Shown: positions 1-9,456 of the stretch, one piece after another
Numbering within the stretch: position 1 is the stretch's first letter
Layout of the letters: each line of letters opens with the position of its first letter
Assembly: GCA_002928735.1 (NCBI GenBank)
Contig: PERL01000005.1
Coordinates: forward strand, 186,001-250,000
DNA length: 64,000 nucleotides
Reading direction: 5' to 3'
Source of the DNA: Hyphomicrobium sp.
Lineage (GTDB): Bacteria; Pseudomonadota; Alphaproteobacteria; Rhizobiales; Hyphomicrobiaceae
Made by a program: the position numbers and the translations under genes
Notes under the pieces: generated by a model
What the model was told of the DNA's origin: nothing
The model's input: only the letters and a program-made list of their open reading frames with translations
Databases searched by the model: none

Positions 1-54
1 GCTGCACTCAGCCACGCGATGGACGGCGAACTGGCGATCGCCAGCGTGCACTGA
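1..54 (+). CDS. 3' end of an unrecognised gene (partial)
   Basis: An open frame runs in from the left edge and stops at TGA 52-54, giving the last 17 codons of a protein that ends DGELAIASVH. It is followed 24 bp later by a strong hairpin terminator on the same strand, which supports a real gene ending here. Too little is present to name a family. Confidence 0.55.
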   Translation, partial: AALSHAMDGELAIASVH

Positions 55-78
55 TCGCCATCTGATCGCATGATATAG

Positions 79-113
79 AAAAGGCCCCGGTGATGACCGG
101 GGCCTTTTCCTTT
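79..113 (+). terminator. Rho-independent terminator
   Basis: A perfect 13-bp stem (79-91 with 96-108) closes a 4-base loop and ends in TTTTCCTTTT. It ends the partial gene at the left edge. The run of A on its left side means it could also serve the minus-strand gene that stops at 130. Confidence 0.9.
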
Positions 114-129
114 TGGGTTTTCGCAACTG

Positions 130-1113
130 TCAGCCGCGATAGGACGCGTATTGGCCCTTGGCCTTGAAGCGTTCGAGATAGGCCGGGACGATTGAGGCCA
201 CCGAATGCGGATTGGCGATGCCGAGACCGGCGAGCGTACGGGCGTCGCTGGCTGCTTTTTGGCTGACGACGTTGTCGCGCTGAAGAAGACGGATTTGGTC
301 GAGTGTGACGGGACGCAGCGCGTTGGGCAGTGGTGAGGTCGCGATGGCTTGTAGTTTGGCGGCCCAGAACGGCAGCGGGAGATAGAAGCGCTTGCGGCCG
401 GCGTAGCTGAGCGTGCGGTCGAGCAGCTCGCGGAACGACAGAACTTCCGGTCCGCCGAGTTCGTAGATGGTGCCGGGTTTGGCTTTGCCATCGATGGCGG
501 CTTTCACCGCCGCAGCAACGTCGCCAACATAGACGGGCTGAAACTTCGTCTCGCCTCCGCCGATGAGGGGAAGGAACGGTGACATTTGCGCCATCGCGGC
601 GAAGCGGTTGAAGAACTCGTCTTCCGGTCCAAAGACGATGGAGGGGCGCAGGATGATCGCTTCGGGAAATTCTTCCAGCACCGCGCGTTCGCCCTCGGCT
701 TTGGTGCGCGCGTATTTGGCGTTGGACTGGGCATCGGCGCCGATGGCGGAGATGTGAATGAACGTCGTAGCACCGGCGGCTTTGGCTGCCTTGGCGACAG
801 CGCGGGCGCCCTCGTCGTGGATCTTGTCAAAGGTCTGCTTGCCGGTGGAGGCCAAAACGCCAACCGAATTGATGACGACGCTCGCCCCATTGACGGCCTC
901 GGCCACGGACGCGGGGTAGCGGAGGTTGGCCTGGACGGCGTGGATCTGGCCGACGGCGCCCATGGGCTGCAGGTAGCCGGCGAGGTCGGGACGGCGCGTT
1001 GCAGAGCGGATGCGCCAGCCATCGCGGGCGAGTGCGCGGACAATGTGCCGGCCGACGAATCCCGAGCCGCCGAAAATCGTGACCAGACCAGACGTGCCCG
1101 GAACCTGAGCCAT
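130..1113 (-). CDS. Complex I NDUFA9-like NAD(P)-binding epimerase-family protein
   Basis: Atypical short-chain dehydrogenase of 327 aa, cytoplasmic and NAD(P)-binding. The N-terminal Rossmann motif GGSGFVG is at residues 15-21 and a YARTK (YxxxK) motif at about 134-138. The following LRPSIVFGPEDEFFNRF stretch is characteristic of the bacterial relatives of mitochondrial complex I subunit NDUFA9. In alphaproteobacteria the family is linked to respiratory complex I or ubiquinone metabolism, but the substrate here is unknown. The frame stays open upstream to 1272, but that would run into tRNA-Leu. I chose ATG 1113 because AGGAAA lies 5 bases upstream and the Rossmann motif then sits at the usual distance from the start. 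Confidence 0.85.
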   Translation of the reverse strand: MAQVPGTSGLVTIFGGSGFVGRHIVRALARDGWRIRSATRRPDLAGYLQPMGAVGQIHAVQANLRYPASVAEAVNGASVVINSVGVLASTGKQTFDKIHDEGARAVAKAAKAAGATTFIHISAIGADAQSNAKYARTKAEGERAVLEEFPEAIILRPSIVFGPEDEFFNRFAAMAQMSPFLPLIGGGETKFQPVYVGDVAAAVKAAIDGKAKPGTIYELGGPEVLSFRELLDRTLSYAGRKRFYLPLPFWAAKLQAIATSPLPNALRPVTLDQIRLLQRDNVVSQKAASDARTLAGLGIANPHSVASIVPAYLERFKAKGQYASYRG

Positions 1114-1244
1114 TGCGTTTCCTGCCTGTTTTGCCGACGCCATGGGGTCGAGGATGGCCGGCGTTTGGGTCGCTGTGTAGTCGCCGCGGGCGCAATTGAC
1201 AACGTGACCGGCTGCCACTAAACCCCGGTCTCTTGCCGGATGTT

Positions 1245-1329
<85 letters not shown>

Positions 1330-1474
1330 CTTTGGTTTGCGCGCGGCCTCCGTGGTTCTGCGCGCCGGTTCCTAATCTGTATCGCGCCGTCCCTAAGAGG
1401 TACGGCGCGTTTTGTCATCGGATCGGTCGCCGGCCGGTTTCGGCGGGAACCTCCGCCCGGAGAATGAGGCCCCG

Positions 1475-2095
1475 ATGAGCGCTCCTATCATCAAGCTGCA
1501 CAAAGGCGATTTGGCCGCGAACATCGGGTTCGGGCCGGCGGTCGCCATCGACACGGAGACGATGGGGCTCAATCCTCACCGGGACCGGCTGTGCGTGGTG
1601 CAACTCTCGGCCGGAGACGGGACAGCGCACATCGTGCAAATCTTGAAGGACGGTCCGGAGCCGGTGCGGCTGAAAGCCCTTCTGGCGGATGAAAAAGTTT
1701 TGAAGATCTTCCATTTCGCGCGGTTTGACCTGGCCGCACTCTATCAGCACCTCGGTGTCATGACGGCCCCGGTTTACTGCACCAAGATCGCGTCCAAGCT
1801 AGCGCGCACCTACACCGACCGGCATGGGCTCAAGGATCTCGCGCATGAGGTTTTGGGAGTCGAACTGTCGAAACAGCAGCAGAGTTCGGACTGGGGGGCG
1901 GCAGAGCTGACGCAGCAGCAGCTCGCTTATGCGGCGCATGATGTGCTGCATCTGCATGCCATCAAGGACAAGCTGGATGCCATGCTTGCCCGTGAGGGAC
2001 GGACGGACTACGCGGCGGCGGCGTTCCGGTTCCTGCCGGTTCGGGCGCGGCTCGACTTGACGGGGTTCGCCGAGGACGATCTCTTCGCCCACTAG
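1475..2095 (+). CDS. rnd: Ribonuclease D (short DEDDy 3'-5' exonuclease)
   Basis: A 206-aa cytoplasmic exoribonuclease for 3' trimming of tRNA and other stable RNAs. The DEDDy residues are visible: Asp26 and Glu28 in AIDTETMGL, Asp85 in HFARFDLAAL, and Tyr152 and Asp156 in YAAHDVLHL. The HRDC domains of the roughly 375-aa E. coli enzyme are missing, which is usual for the short alphaproteobacterial form. Start ATG 1475 has GAGG upstream at proper spacing; the frame is open further left but without a ribosome site. It sits just before the LPS-transport/rpoN block. Confidence 0.88.
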   Translation: MSAPIIKLHKGDLAANIGFGPAVAIDTETMGLNPHRDRLCVVQLSAGDGTAHIVQILKDGPEPVRLKALLADEKVLKIFHFARFDLAALYQHLGVMTAPVYCTKIASKLARTYTDRHGLKDLAHEVLGVELSKQQQSSDWGAAELTQQQLAYAAHDVLHLHAIKDKLDAMLAREGRTDYAAAAFRFLPVRARLDLTGFAEDDLFAH

Positions 2096-2279
2096 TGGGT
2101 TGCCAACGGGCTTTTGGCGCTAAAGTACCTGTTCTTATTTGTAATTTTTGTGGTCTCAGGGCGGTATGCCGCGCCGGGCAGCCTTGAGCGCAGTCCCATT
2201 CTCACCCAAATTGGCAACGAGTGTGCTGCAAGCCGATTAGGCCGATTTCCATCTTCCTCGCGCGGATGACCCGTTTTCC

Positions 2280-4256
2280 ATGGCGATGACCTTCGACGCC
2301 GATAGCAGCCAGGGTCCCCGATCGGGGGGCGGTGGGCGTGCGACCGGATCGGGGATCGTGCTGGCGGCTGACCGGAGCGACAGTTTTCGCCAAGCGCGGC
2401 GGCATACTTATGTCGTCAAATTCTTACGGTTGGCGTTGCCGGCATCGGGCGCCGTGATGTGCCTCATCTACATTGGCGCACTCATTGGCTCGGACGGGCT
2501 GACAAGCGCGATGCCCGGCGTGGCGATCCCGCGGATCACGCCACAGGATCTCGCCATGCAGAATCCGAACTACGATGGCGTCATGGACGACGGCGGCACG
2601 TATCGCGTCGCGGCGGCGCGGGCGCGGCAGAATTTCGATCGCACGGATTTCATCGAACTGGAGTCGATCACCGGCGATCTGTTGGCTAAGGACAAGACGG
2701 CGACCAAGCTGACGGCTGTGAGTGGCGTGTTCAATCACAAAGAGAACGTGCTCGAACTGAAAGAGAAGATCGAGATCCGGTCCGATAATGGATTTTCGGC
2801 CGACCTGACGAGCGCGGTCGTGCGCACCAAAGAAGGCCGCATCAACAGCGAAGAGCCGGTGCGCGTCGGATTTCCCGCCGGAGGGGTTACGGCGAAAAGG
2901 CTCGAGATCCGTCAGAAAGAGCGGGAAGTGACTTTCGTGGACGAGGTCGTGGCGCGGCTCGTGCCGCCGGCGAAGCCTGCGACTGCTGCGGCCGCCACGC
3001 CCAGTCCGGCGGCACCGGCGCAAGCGCTGCTCGGGAGCGCGGAGGGGCCCGTCGATATCACGGCGGCGCGGCTCGATATTCAAGATATCGACAAGCGGGC
3101 GATCTTCACCGGCAACGTTCGCGCGGCGCAGGCGGGCGCGGTGATGCAAACGCCGGAAATGACGGTGTTCTACGATGGCGGTTCGGCTTTGCCGGGGACG
3201 GCTGCCGCGGACGGTGCCGCAGGTGGAAAGCTGACACGGATTACCGCGAAGGGGCCGTTCGTGATGACGCGGCCGACGGGCGATCGCGTGACGGGGGATG
3301 GCGCGTCTTTCGATGCTGTCGCGGAGACCGGCGTGCTCGAAGGCAATATCGTCATGACGTCCGTGCCGGACCGGCGGGTGACGGCGGATCGTGTTGAGTT
3401 GGACCAGGGCCGCGATAGCGCGGTTCTCACGGGGCAAGTCGTGGTTGTGAGCGGCGAGACGGTGTTGCGCGGGCGGCGGCTGGCAATCGATCGCGCCGGC
3501 GGGCGCACCTCCTTGACCGCGCCGCCGATGGCCGGCAGCGGACCGGGACGGATCAGCGCGCGGTTCGTGCAAGCAAATGCGGGAACCAAGAAGCCCGAGC
3601 CGGCGGCGACGGCGGCGAATGGCGGAGCCAGCATCGCGCAATTCAAAACGTCGCCGGGTGAGCCGCTGGAGGTGGAAGCCGACTCGCTCGATGTCGACGA
3701 TACGGCCCGCGTCGCGATTTTCCGGGGTGACGTGGTGACGAAGCAAGGCGAAGTGACGATGCGTTCGTCTGAAATTCGCGCCAGCTATACGGGGTCGGCG
3801 CGGCTTGCCGATCCGGCAGGGGCGGGCGAGGCGGGGGCTGGCGGTGGCAGCCAACTTAGCCGGATCGATGCGACGGGCGCCGTGGTCGTAAGCACCGGAG
3901 ACGGGCGCAAGGTGACCGGCAATACGGCGCGGTATGAAGCCAAGAGCAACACCGTGGTGGTTTCGGGGGACGTTGAACTCTCGCAGGCCGGGACCGTGGT
4001 GCGCGGCAACCGGCTGGCCATCGATATGGCGACCGGCAAGGCCACCATCGACACGTCGACACCGAAAATTCTGGCCAAGCCGAAAGACGGCTGGTCGAGC
4101 GAAGTCGAGGGACGCTCGACCGGTGGGCGGCCGAGCGCTATCTTCTTTCCCGATGAATTGCGCAAGGCGCAGGGCGGCGCGGAGGCGAAGCCGAAGGCGT
4201 CTGGCGCCGTTCCGGGGGGCTGGAGTTCCGAAACGCTGGCTCCGGACCGGCGATGA
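2280..4256 (+). CDS. LptC-LptA-LptA fusion, periplasmic LPS-transport bridge
   Basis: A 658-aa protein that appears to join the inner-membrane LptC component to two LptA/OstA-type beta-jellyroll domains. One membrane helix lies at about residues 48-69, followed by an LptC domain at 70-226. A Pro/Ala linker (about 229-250) leads to OstA-like unit 1 (about 257-412, with GPVDITAARLDI and ADRVELDQGRDSAVLTG). A second linker leads to unit 2 (about 463-596, with LEVEADSLDV and GNTARYEAKSNTVVVSGDV). LptC and LptA are normally separate proteins of about 200 aa that carry lipopolysaccharide from the LptBFG transporter to the outer membrane. lptB follows after 34 bp, so the two are probably one operon. 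ATG 2280 and 2286 are both possible starts. Confidence 0.82.
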   Translation: MAMTFDADSSQGPRSGGGGRATGSGIVLAADRSDSFRQARRHTYVVKFLRLALPASGAVMCLIYIGALIGSDGLTSAMPGVAIPRITPQDLAMQNPNYDGVMDDGGTYRVAAARARQNFDRTDFIELESITGDLLAKDKTATKLTAVSGVFNHKENVLELKEKIEIRSDNGFSADLTSAVVRTKEGRINSEEPVRVGFPAGGVTAKRLEIRQKEREVTFVDEVVARLVPPAKPATAAAATPSPAAPAQALLGSAEGPVDITAARLDIQDIDKRAIFTGNVRAAQAGAVMQTPEMTVFYDGGSALPGTAAADGAAGGKLTRITAKGPFVMTRPTGDRVTGDGASFDAVAETGVLEGNIVMTSVPDRRVTADRVELDQGRDSAVLTGQVVVVSGETVLRGRRLAIDRAGGRTSLTAPPMAGSGPGRISARFVQANAGTKKPEPAATAANGGASIAQFKTSPGEPLEVEADSLDVDDTARVAIFRGDVVTKQGEVTMRSSEIRASYTGSARLADPAGAGEAGAGGGSQLSRIDATGAVVVSTGDGRKVTGNTARYEAKSNTVVVSGDVELSQAGTVVRGNRLAIDMATGKATIDTSTPKILAKPKDGWSSEVEGRSTGGRPSAIFFPDELRKAQGGAEAKPKASGAVPGGWSSETLAPDRR

Positions 4257-4290
4257 GCTCGGAGCCCCACTTTCAGCAGGATTGCCGTTT

Positions 4291-5166
4291 GTGAAGATCA
4301 CGTCGTTGACAGGTCTTTTGAAGCCGCAGGCCCGGGGGCGGCAGCCGCAGGGCGGGCAGCCAGCGTTTTCCGACTCGGCAACGGCCTACGGCCGGCATGA
4401 CGAGGATGCCGAGGCGGTCGATCCATCGATTGGCGGCGAGGGTTGGCTGACCATCGTCGATGTGAAGAAAGCCTACCGCAAGCGTCAGGTCGTCAAGGGC
4501 GTGAGCCTGGCGGTGGGGCGCGGGGAGTCGGTTGGGCTTTTGGGTCCAAATGGGGCGGGCAAGACGACGGTGTTCTATATGATCACCGGTCTGGTGCCGG
4601 CGGACGAAGGGCGCATCACCATCGACGGGCGGGACGTGACGCGGCTGCCCATGTATCGCCGGGCGCGGCTGGGGATCGGCTACCTGCCGCAGGAAGCTTC
4701 GATTTTCCGTGGGCTGTCCGTGGAAGACAACATCATGGCCGTGCTCGAACTGCATGAGCCGGACCGGCGGCGTCGGAAAGAGCAACTCGATAGCCTCTTG
4801 GAGGAATTCCGGATTACGCGGCTGAGAAAGTCGCCGTCCATCGCGCTGTCGGGTGGGGAGCGACGGCGGTGTGAAATCGCCCGGGCGCTGGCGTCGCGGC
4901 CATCGTTCATTCTGCTCGACGAGCCGTTCGCGGGCATCGACCCGATCGCGGTCGGCGATATTCAAGAGTTGGTGCGGCACTTGACGGACCGGGGGATTGG
5001 CGTCCTCATTACCGATCACAACGTCCGCGAGACACTGAGCCTTATCGACAGGGCGTACATCATCTACGATGGTCAAGTTCTGACACACGGTAAGCCTTCG
5101 GAAATCATAGAGAACGAGGACGTCCGTAAAGTCTATCTGGGAGATATGTTCGTTAACGGGCGTTGA
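4291..5166 (+). CDS. lptB: LPS export ABC transporter ATP-binding protein LptB
   Basis: Cytoplasmic ATPase that powers LPS extraction with LptFG. It shows Walker A GPNGAGKT (residues 85-92), signature LSGGE (187-191), Walker B ILLDEPFAGIDP with Asp210/Glu211, and the H-loop TDHN with His243. These and the C-terminal VYLGDMF are typical LptB features. The protein is 291 aa from GTG 4291, with about 50 extra N-terminal residues before the ATPase core. The frame is open back into lptC, but starting there would overlap lptC by over 300 bases, so GTG 4291 (AGG about 10 bases upstream) was chosen. It lies 34 bp after the LptC-LptA fusion and 44 bp before rpoN. Confidence 0.93.
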   Translation: MKITSLTGLLKPQARGRQPQGGQPAFSDSATAYGRHDEDAEAVDPSIGGEGWLTIVDVKKAYRKRQVVKGVSLAVGRGESVGLLGPNGAGKTTVFYMITGLVPADEGRITIDGRDVTRLPMYRRARLGIGYLPQEASIFRGLSVEDNIMAVLELHEPDRRRRKEQLDSLLEEFRITRLRKSPSIALSGGERRRCEIARALASRPSFILLDEPFAGIDPIAVGDIQELVRHLTDRGIGVLITDHNVRETLSLIDRAYIIYDGQVLTHGKPSEIIENEDVRKVYLGDMFVNGR

Positions 5167-5210
5167 TTAAGGATCACGACGCGCGTTCGTAGTGGTGCCT
5201 CGAAGAAGTC

Positions 5211-6737
5211 ATGGCAATCTCAACCAAATTGGAGATGCGGCAAGGCCAGCAGCTGGTGATGACACCCCAGCTGCAGCAGGCCATCCGGCTGCTTCAATAT
5301 TCCAACCTGGAACTCAGCCAATTCATTGAAGGTGAGCTGGAGCGCAACCCGCTTCTGGAGCTGGAAGAAGCCGTGCCCGATGTGCCGGCGGCGCCAGCGG
5401 AGGCGGAGCCCGACGAACGGTCGGATGGCGGGGAGGCCGACGACTGGCTCGATCTGGAGAAGCCGGTGGCGGCGGATGCCACCGACAGTTTCGATACCGA
5501 ATTCGAGAACGTTTATCCGGACGCGGCGCCGGCCGAGGGGCCGGACCCGAATGGGTCGCAGTGGTCGCAGGTGAAGCAGCGGGGGTCCTCGTTCGACGAC
5601 GAGGACGCGAACCTGGAAGCTTACGCGACGGCAGATATTTCCTTGCGCGAGCATCTCGTGGAGCAGGTGGCGCTTGCGATCAGCGATCCTGCGGAACGGC
5701 TGGTGGCGCAGTATCTGATCGATACGGTGGACGAGGCCGGTTACCTGCATGCAGATCTGAGCGATATCCAAGCCAAGCTCGCGGCGCCGGACGGGATGGT
5801 GGAGCGCGTTCTTGGCGTGTTGCAGTCTTTCGATCCGGCTGGGGTGTGTGCGCGATCGTTAGCGGAGTGCCTGGCACTGCAGCTGAAAGAGCAGAACCGG
5901 TACGACCCGCAAATTGCAGCGTTGCTCGACAATCTGGGGCATCTGGCGACGCATAATCTGGCGGCGCTGAAGCGGGCGGTTGGCGTGGATGCCGACGAGC
6001 TGGCCGAGATGATCGCGGAGATCAAGACGCTTAATCCGAAGCCGGGTTTGAAGTTTGGCTCGGTGCAGATGCAGCCGGTTGTGCCGGATATCATCGTGAG
6101 GCCGGGTAACGATGGAAGCTGGCTGATTGAGCTCAATTCCGACACGCTGCCGCGGGTGCTGGTCAACCGGATCTACTACGCCAAGGTCTCGAAGACCGCG
6201 CGCAACGATAAGGACAAGGGCTATCTGCTGGAGTGCCTGCAGACGGCGAATTGGCTGGTGAAGAGCCTCGATCAGCGGGCGCGGACGATCCTGCGCGTGG
6301 CTGAGGAGATCGTGCGGCAGCAGGATGCGTTCTTCACGCATGGGGTGCAATACCTGCGGCCGATGAATCTCAAGACGGTGGCGGACGCGATCTCGATGCA
6401 CGAATCGACGGTGTCGCGGGTGACGTCGAACAAGTACATCGCGACGCCGCGGGGTATCCTGGAGCTCAAGTATTTCTTCACGTCGTCGATCAACTCGTCG
6501 GATGGCGACGGCGAGGCACACTCGTCGGAAGCCGTGCGGCACCGGATTAAGCAGCTGATCGACGGGGAAGTCGCCAGTGCGATCCTGTCGGACGATATGA
6601 TCGTCGAGCGACTCAAGGGCGACGGGGTCGATATCGCGCGGCGCACGGTGGCCAAGTACCGCGAGGCGATGCGGATCCCGTCCTCGGTCCAGAGGCGGCG
6701 GGATAAGCGGGTCTTGGATCGCGGGATGCGCGTTTAA
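5211..6737 (+). CDS. rpoN: RNA polymerase sigma-54 factor
   Basis: Sigma-54 of 508 aa. Region I is Gln/Leu-rich (QGQQLVMTPQLQQAIRLLQ near residues 10-28). An acidic region II follows at about 50-115. The core-binding domain comes next, then a helix-turn-helix (TVADAISMHESTVSRVTSNK). The C-terminal RpoN box ARRTVAKYRE recognises the -24 element. It directs transcription that needs bacterial enhancer-binding proteins, for example nitrogen and carbon metabolism genes. It follows lptB by 44 bp, as in other Hyphomicrobiales. Confidence 0.96.
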   Translation: MAISTKLEMRQGQQLVMTPQLQQAIRLLQYSNLELSQFIEGELERNPLLELEEAVPDVPAAPAEAEPDERSDGGEADDWLDLEKPVAADATDSFDTEFENVYPDAAPAEGPDPNGSQWSQVKQRGSSFDDEDANLEAYATADISLREHLVEQVALAISDPAERLVAQYLIDTVDEAGYLHADLSDIQAKLAAPDGMVERVLGVLQSFDPAGVCARSLAECLALQLKEQNRYDPQIAALLDNLGHLATHNLAALKRAVGVDADELAEMIAEIKTLNPKPGLKFGSVQMQPVVPDIIVRPGNDGSWLIELNSDTLPRVLVNRIYYAKVSKTARNDKDKGYLLECLQTANWLVKSLDQRARTILRVAEEIVRQQDAFFTHGVQYLRPMNLKTVADAISMHESTVSRVTSNKYIATPRGILELKYFFTSSINSSDGDGEAHSSEAVRHRIKQLIDGEVASAILSDDMIVERLKGDGVDIARRTVAKYREAMRIPSSVQRRRDKRVLDRGMRV

Positions 6738-7269
6738 GCCTTCGGCTTGCTGGCGATCCGGCCATTGCTGATGATTGTTGCAATGCAAAAGGTTGTACAC
6801 TCGACAAGCGTTTGACAGACGCCGCGACACAGACTAGCGTCATTTGGCGTCGGGTTTTCGCGACGGGCGTTCGCGTAACCGATTGGAAAAGCTACTGTTC
6901 GTGCGGCTTCGCGGGGGAGCGAGGCGGGCAACCGGGTGGGTGGCGTAGAGGCAAGCAATAAATTGAACGGCGTTACGGCAGCGTCTTAGGGATTGCTGCG
7001 GAGTGAGCTGTTTACGCAGGTGCGGCGAAACGCTGAGGGCGGGCGGCCGGAACTGATATAGAGGAGCAGCCGTTGTCCGCGGGTCGTGTGGCAGTGCCAT
7101 AGTCCAAAGGCATTTCGGGTGCAGGCGAGCTTAATCCGGCGATCGGCGCCGGGGCGTCAATCGGGTGCTTGGGGGGATCGTGATCCTCCGGGCGGACAAA
7201 ATGAGGCTTCGGGCAGACCGGCGCTGACGACGAGATGAGCGGCCGCTCCCCCATCGAAAGATCTCACTC
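6738..7269. other. Gene-free spacer between rpoN and ptsN (hpf missing)
   Basis: In many related genomes a hibernation-promoting factor gene (hpf/raiA) sits here. I find no frame on either strand that resembles it; short minus-strand frames (6734-6958, 6840-7100, 7012-7254) have shadow-like composition and no ribosome site. A 6-bp hairpin (7172-7177 with 7184-7189) lies about 80 bp before ptsN and might belong to a leader. Promoters for ptsN are expected here, but no clear -35/-10 or -24/-12 pair stands out. Confidence 0.6.
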
Positions 7270-7734
7270 ATGGACTTGGCAGATATTCTGTCCGCAGACG
7301 CAATTATCCCCTCGCTGGACGTCACCTGCAAAAAGCAGGCTCTGAGCGAACTCGCCGTCAAGGCCGCGGAACTCACGCACATCGAGCAGCGCGACATCTT
7401 CGATGCCTTACTGCAGCGCGAGCGGCTGGGCTCGACGGGCCTCGGGCGGGGGATTGCGATCCCGCATGTGAAGTTCAAGGCGCTCACGAATATCGTGTGC
7501 ATGTTCGCACGGCTGGCCAAACCGATCCCGTTCGATAGTCAGGATGATCAGGACGTCGATTTGATCTTCGTTTTGCTGGCGCCGGAACATGCGAGCGGCG
7601 ATCATTTGAAGGCGCTGGCGCGGATATCGCGGCTGGTGCGGGAGCCGGCAACCTTGGAACAGCTGCGTTCGGCCAAGGACGCCGACACGCTGCGGCGGCT
7701 GTTGACCTCGACGGCGGCGTCGCACGCGGCCTGA
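7270..7734 (+). CDS. ptsN: PTS IIA-like nitrogen regulatory protein (EIIA-Ntr)
   Basis: A 154-aa cytoplasmic phosphocarrier of the nitrogen-type PTS (PtsP-PtsO-PtsN). The phosphorylated histidine is His66 in GIAIPHVKF. The VDLIFVLLAPEHASGDHLKALARISRL stretch is typical of the family. EIIA-Ntr usually regulates K+ transport, PHB and carbon/nitrogen balance rather than sugar uptake. It lies downstream of rpoN as in most proteobacteria, but 532 bp away because hpf is absent. Confidence 0.93.
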   Translation: MDLADILSADAIIPSLDVTCKKQALSELAVKAAELTHIEQRDIFDALLQRERLGSTGLGRGIAIPHVKFKALTNIVCMFARLAKPIPFDSQDDQDVDLIFVLLAPEHASGDHLKALARISRLVREPATLEQLRSAKDADTLRRLLTSTAASHAA

Positions 7735-7753
7735 GCGCCGACAAACCTCGATT

Positions 7754-8551
7754 TTAAAGGCCGGACTGGAGCGCTACGAGACCCGCAGCGCCAACGATAA
7801 TGCGCCACCAACCGAAGGGGGCGTAGCCGTGACGGCTGACAAATTCCAGGAGTACACGCACGACGACGAGCGCGGCCAGGAACGCCGTGACAAAGCCGAT
7901 GACAATCGGAGTCGCGTTGGAGATGTCCAGGGTCGGCCAGTTTTTGTAGAGGTCGAAGGCGAAGGCGCCAGCCATGGTCGGAATGGCGAGGAAGAAGCTG
8001 AATTCGGCAGCCGCGCGCTTGTCGGCTCCCAGCAGCAGGCCGCCGACGATGGTGGCGCCAGAGCGCGAGACGCCAGGGATCATGGCCAGTGTCTGAAAGA
8101 GGCCGATCTTCAACGCGAGAGCGGGCGGGAATTGCATGGCTTCGGTGTAGTGCGGGGTGACCGCGAGGCGATCGACGGCGAGTAGAACGAAGCCGCCCAG
8201 GATTAGCATGATGCAGATCAGCGCTGGGGTTTCGAACAAGACGCCCTTGATGAACCCATGCAAGGCCGCGCCCGCTATTGCGGCGGGTAGAAACGCGATT
8301 AACACGGAGAGCACGAAGCTCCGGGCTTGGGCACTGTGCGGGATGGCCTTTGCCGTGGTCCACAGGCGGCCGAAGTAAACCGCGAGTATGGCGAGGATGG
8401 CGCCGAGCTGGATCAAGACTTCGAAGGCGCGGCCAGGGGAGTGGACGCCGAGGAAGTGGCCAGCCAAAAGGACATGGCCCGTCGAGGAGACGGGTATAAA
8501 TTCGGTCAAACCTTCAAGGATGCCGAGCAGAATGGCCTGCCACGTTTCCAT
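7754..8551 (-). CDS. uppP: Undecaprenyl-diphosphatase (BacA/UppP)
   Basis: Integral membrane phosphatase of 265 aa that recycles undecaprenyl diphosphate to the lipid carrier used for peptidoglycan and O-antigen; it also gives bacitracin tolerance. The first family motif [14 protein letters not shown] is at residues 13-26, and the second, PGVSRSGAT, lies in the middle. About eight hydrophobic helices follow. ATG 8551 puts the first motif at its usual distance from the start. The gene converges on ptsN with 19 bp between the stops. Confidence 0.94.
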   Translation of the reverse strand: METWQAILLGILEGLTEFIPVSSTGHVLLAGHFLGVHSPGRAFEVLIQLGAILAILAVYFGRLWTTAKAIPHSAQARSFVLSVLIAFLPAAIAGAALHGFIKGVLFETPALICIMLILGGFVLLAVDRLAVTPHYTEAMQFPPALALKIGLFQTLAMIPGVSRSGATIVGGLLLGADKRAAAEFSFFLAIPTMAGAFAFDLYKNWPTLDISNATPIVIGFVTAFLAALVVVRVLLEFVSRHGYAPFGWWRIIVGAAGLVALQSGL

Positions 8552-8756
8552 ATTCTGCCTTGGACCTCCCCTAGACCCCGAATTCGTTGCCCCGCAAAAC
8601 ACACTGGGGCCGGGCCGCTATGACACGATCATGGGGGCGCCGCCAAGGCGGATGCCCCAATCCTGCCGATCCGGCCAATAGACACGACAAGTGTTGCGGA
8701 TTCGCGTAGATGCAGGATCATCATCAATGGACTTTAGAATTCGGTAACCGCCGGCG

Positions 8757-9452
8757 ATGACCGTCCTCGTTCACTACCCATTCTGCCCCCGCAGCCGCGC
8801 CGTGCGGATCGCGCTTGCCGAACTCGGACATGACGTCCAGTTGGTCGAGGAGCAGCCGTGGGCGTGGAGCGAGGACCTGCTGGAGCTTAATCCGGCCGGT
8901 GAGTTGCCTGTGCTCGTACCGGCGGACGACACGCCGGTGGCGGGGGCTTATGCCATCACCGAATATCTGGACGAGCAGGGTCTGGCGCAGACCAGCGACG
9001 CGGGGCGGGGCGGGTTGTTCCCCGGCACCGCGCTGGAGCGGGCGGAGGTGCGCCGGCTCGCGGACTGGTTCTTGAACAAGTTTGAGCGCGAGGTGTCGCG
9101 GGATCTCATTGATACGAAGGTTACGGCGATGCTGGCACCGGGGCACGGCAGCCCGCCGGACGCCGAGACCATGCGGGCCGTGCGGCACAATCTGCGGCAA
9201 CATTTGCGCTACATCGATCATCTGGCGCTCAGCCGCGATTGGCTGGCGGGGCCGCGCTTGAGTTTTGCCGATATGGCGGCAGCGGGGCAATTGTCGGTGC
9301 TCGATTATCTGGGAGATATCGACTGGGAGCAGCATCCGGCCGCTAAGTCCTGGTACGTGCGGTTGAAGTCACGGCCGGCGTTTCGCAGCCTCTTGACCGA
9401 CCGGTTACCGGGTCTGCCGCCGCACCGGACCTACGTCGATCTCGATTTTTGA
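8757..9452 (+). CDS. fzlA: FtsZ-localised GST-fold protein FzlA
   Basis: A glutathione S-transferase-fold protein of 231 aa. The N-terminal thioredoxin-like part has [15 protein letters not shown] and [10 protein letters not shown], and the all-alpha C-terminal part has [21 protein letters not shown]. In Caulobacter, FzlA binds FtsZ, curves its filaments and is needed for division and constriction. The assignment rests on the FzlA-like body, the conserved end [14 protein letters not shown], and the direct coupling to queG (ATG 5 bases past this stop), an arrangement I recall from other alphaproteobacteria. A generic GST remains possible. Confidence 0.72.
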   Translation: MTVLVHYPFCPRSRAVRIALAELGHDVQLVEEQPWAWSEDLLELNPAGELPVLVPADDTPVAGAYAITEYLDEQGLAQTSDAGRGGLFPGTALERAEVRRLADWFLNKFEREVSRDLIDTKVTAMLAPGHGSPPDAETMRAVRHNLRQHLRYIDHLALSRDWLAGPRLSFADMAAAGQLSVLDYLGDIDWEQHPAAKSWYVRLKSRPAFRSLLTDRLPGLPPHRTYVDLDF

Positions 9453-9456
9453 TGTG

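Noticed and set aside
6734-7254. Short minus-strand frames in the rpoN-ptsN spacer
   Set aside because: No ribosome sites, no homology to HPF, Arg/Pro/Ser-rich as expected for random GC-rich frames.
6738-7269. Sigma-54 (-24/-12) promoter before ptsN
   Set aside because: A TGGC...TTGC pair near 6750 has the wrong spacing (three bases too long).
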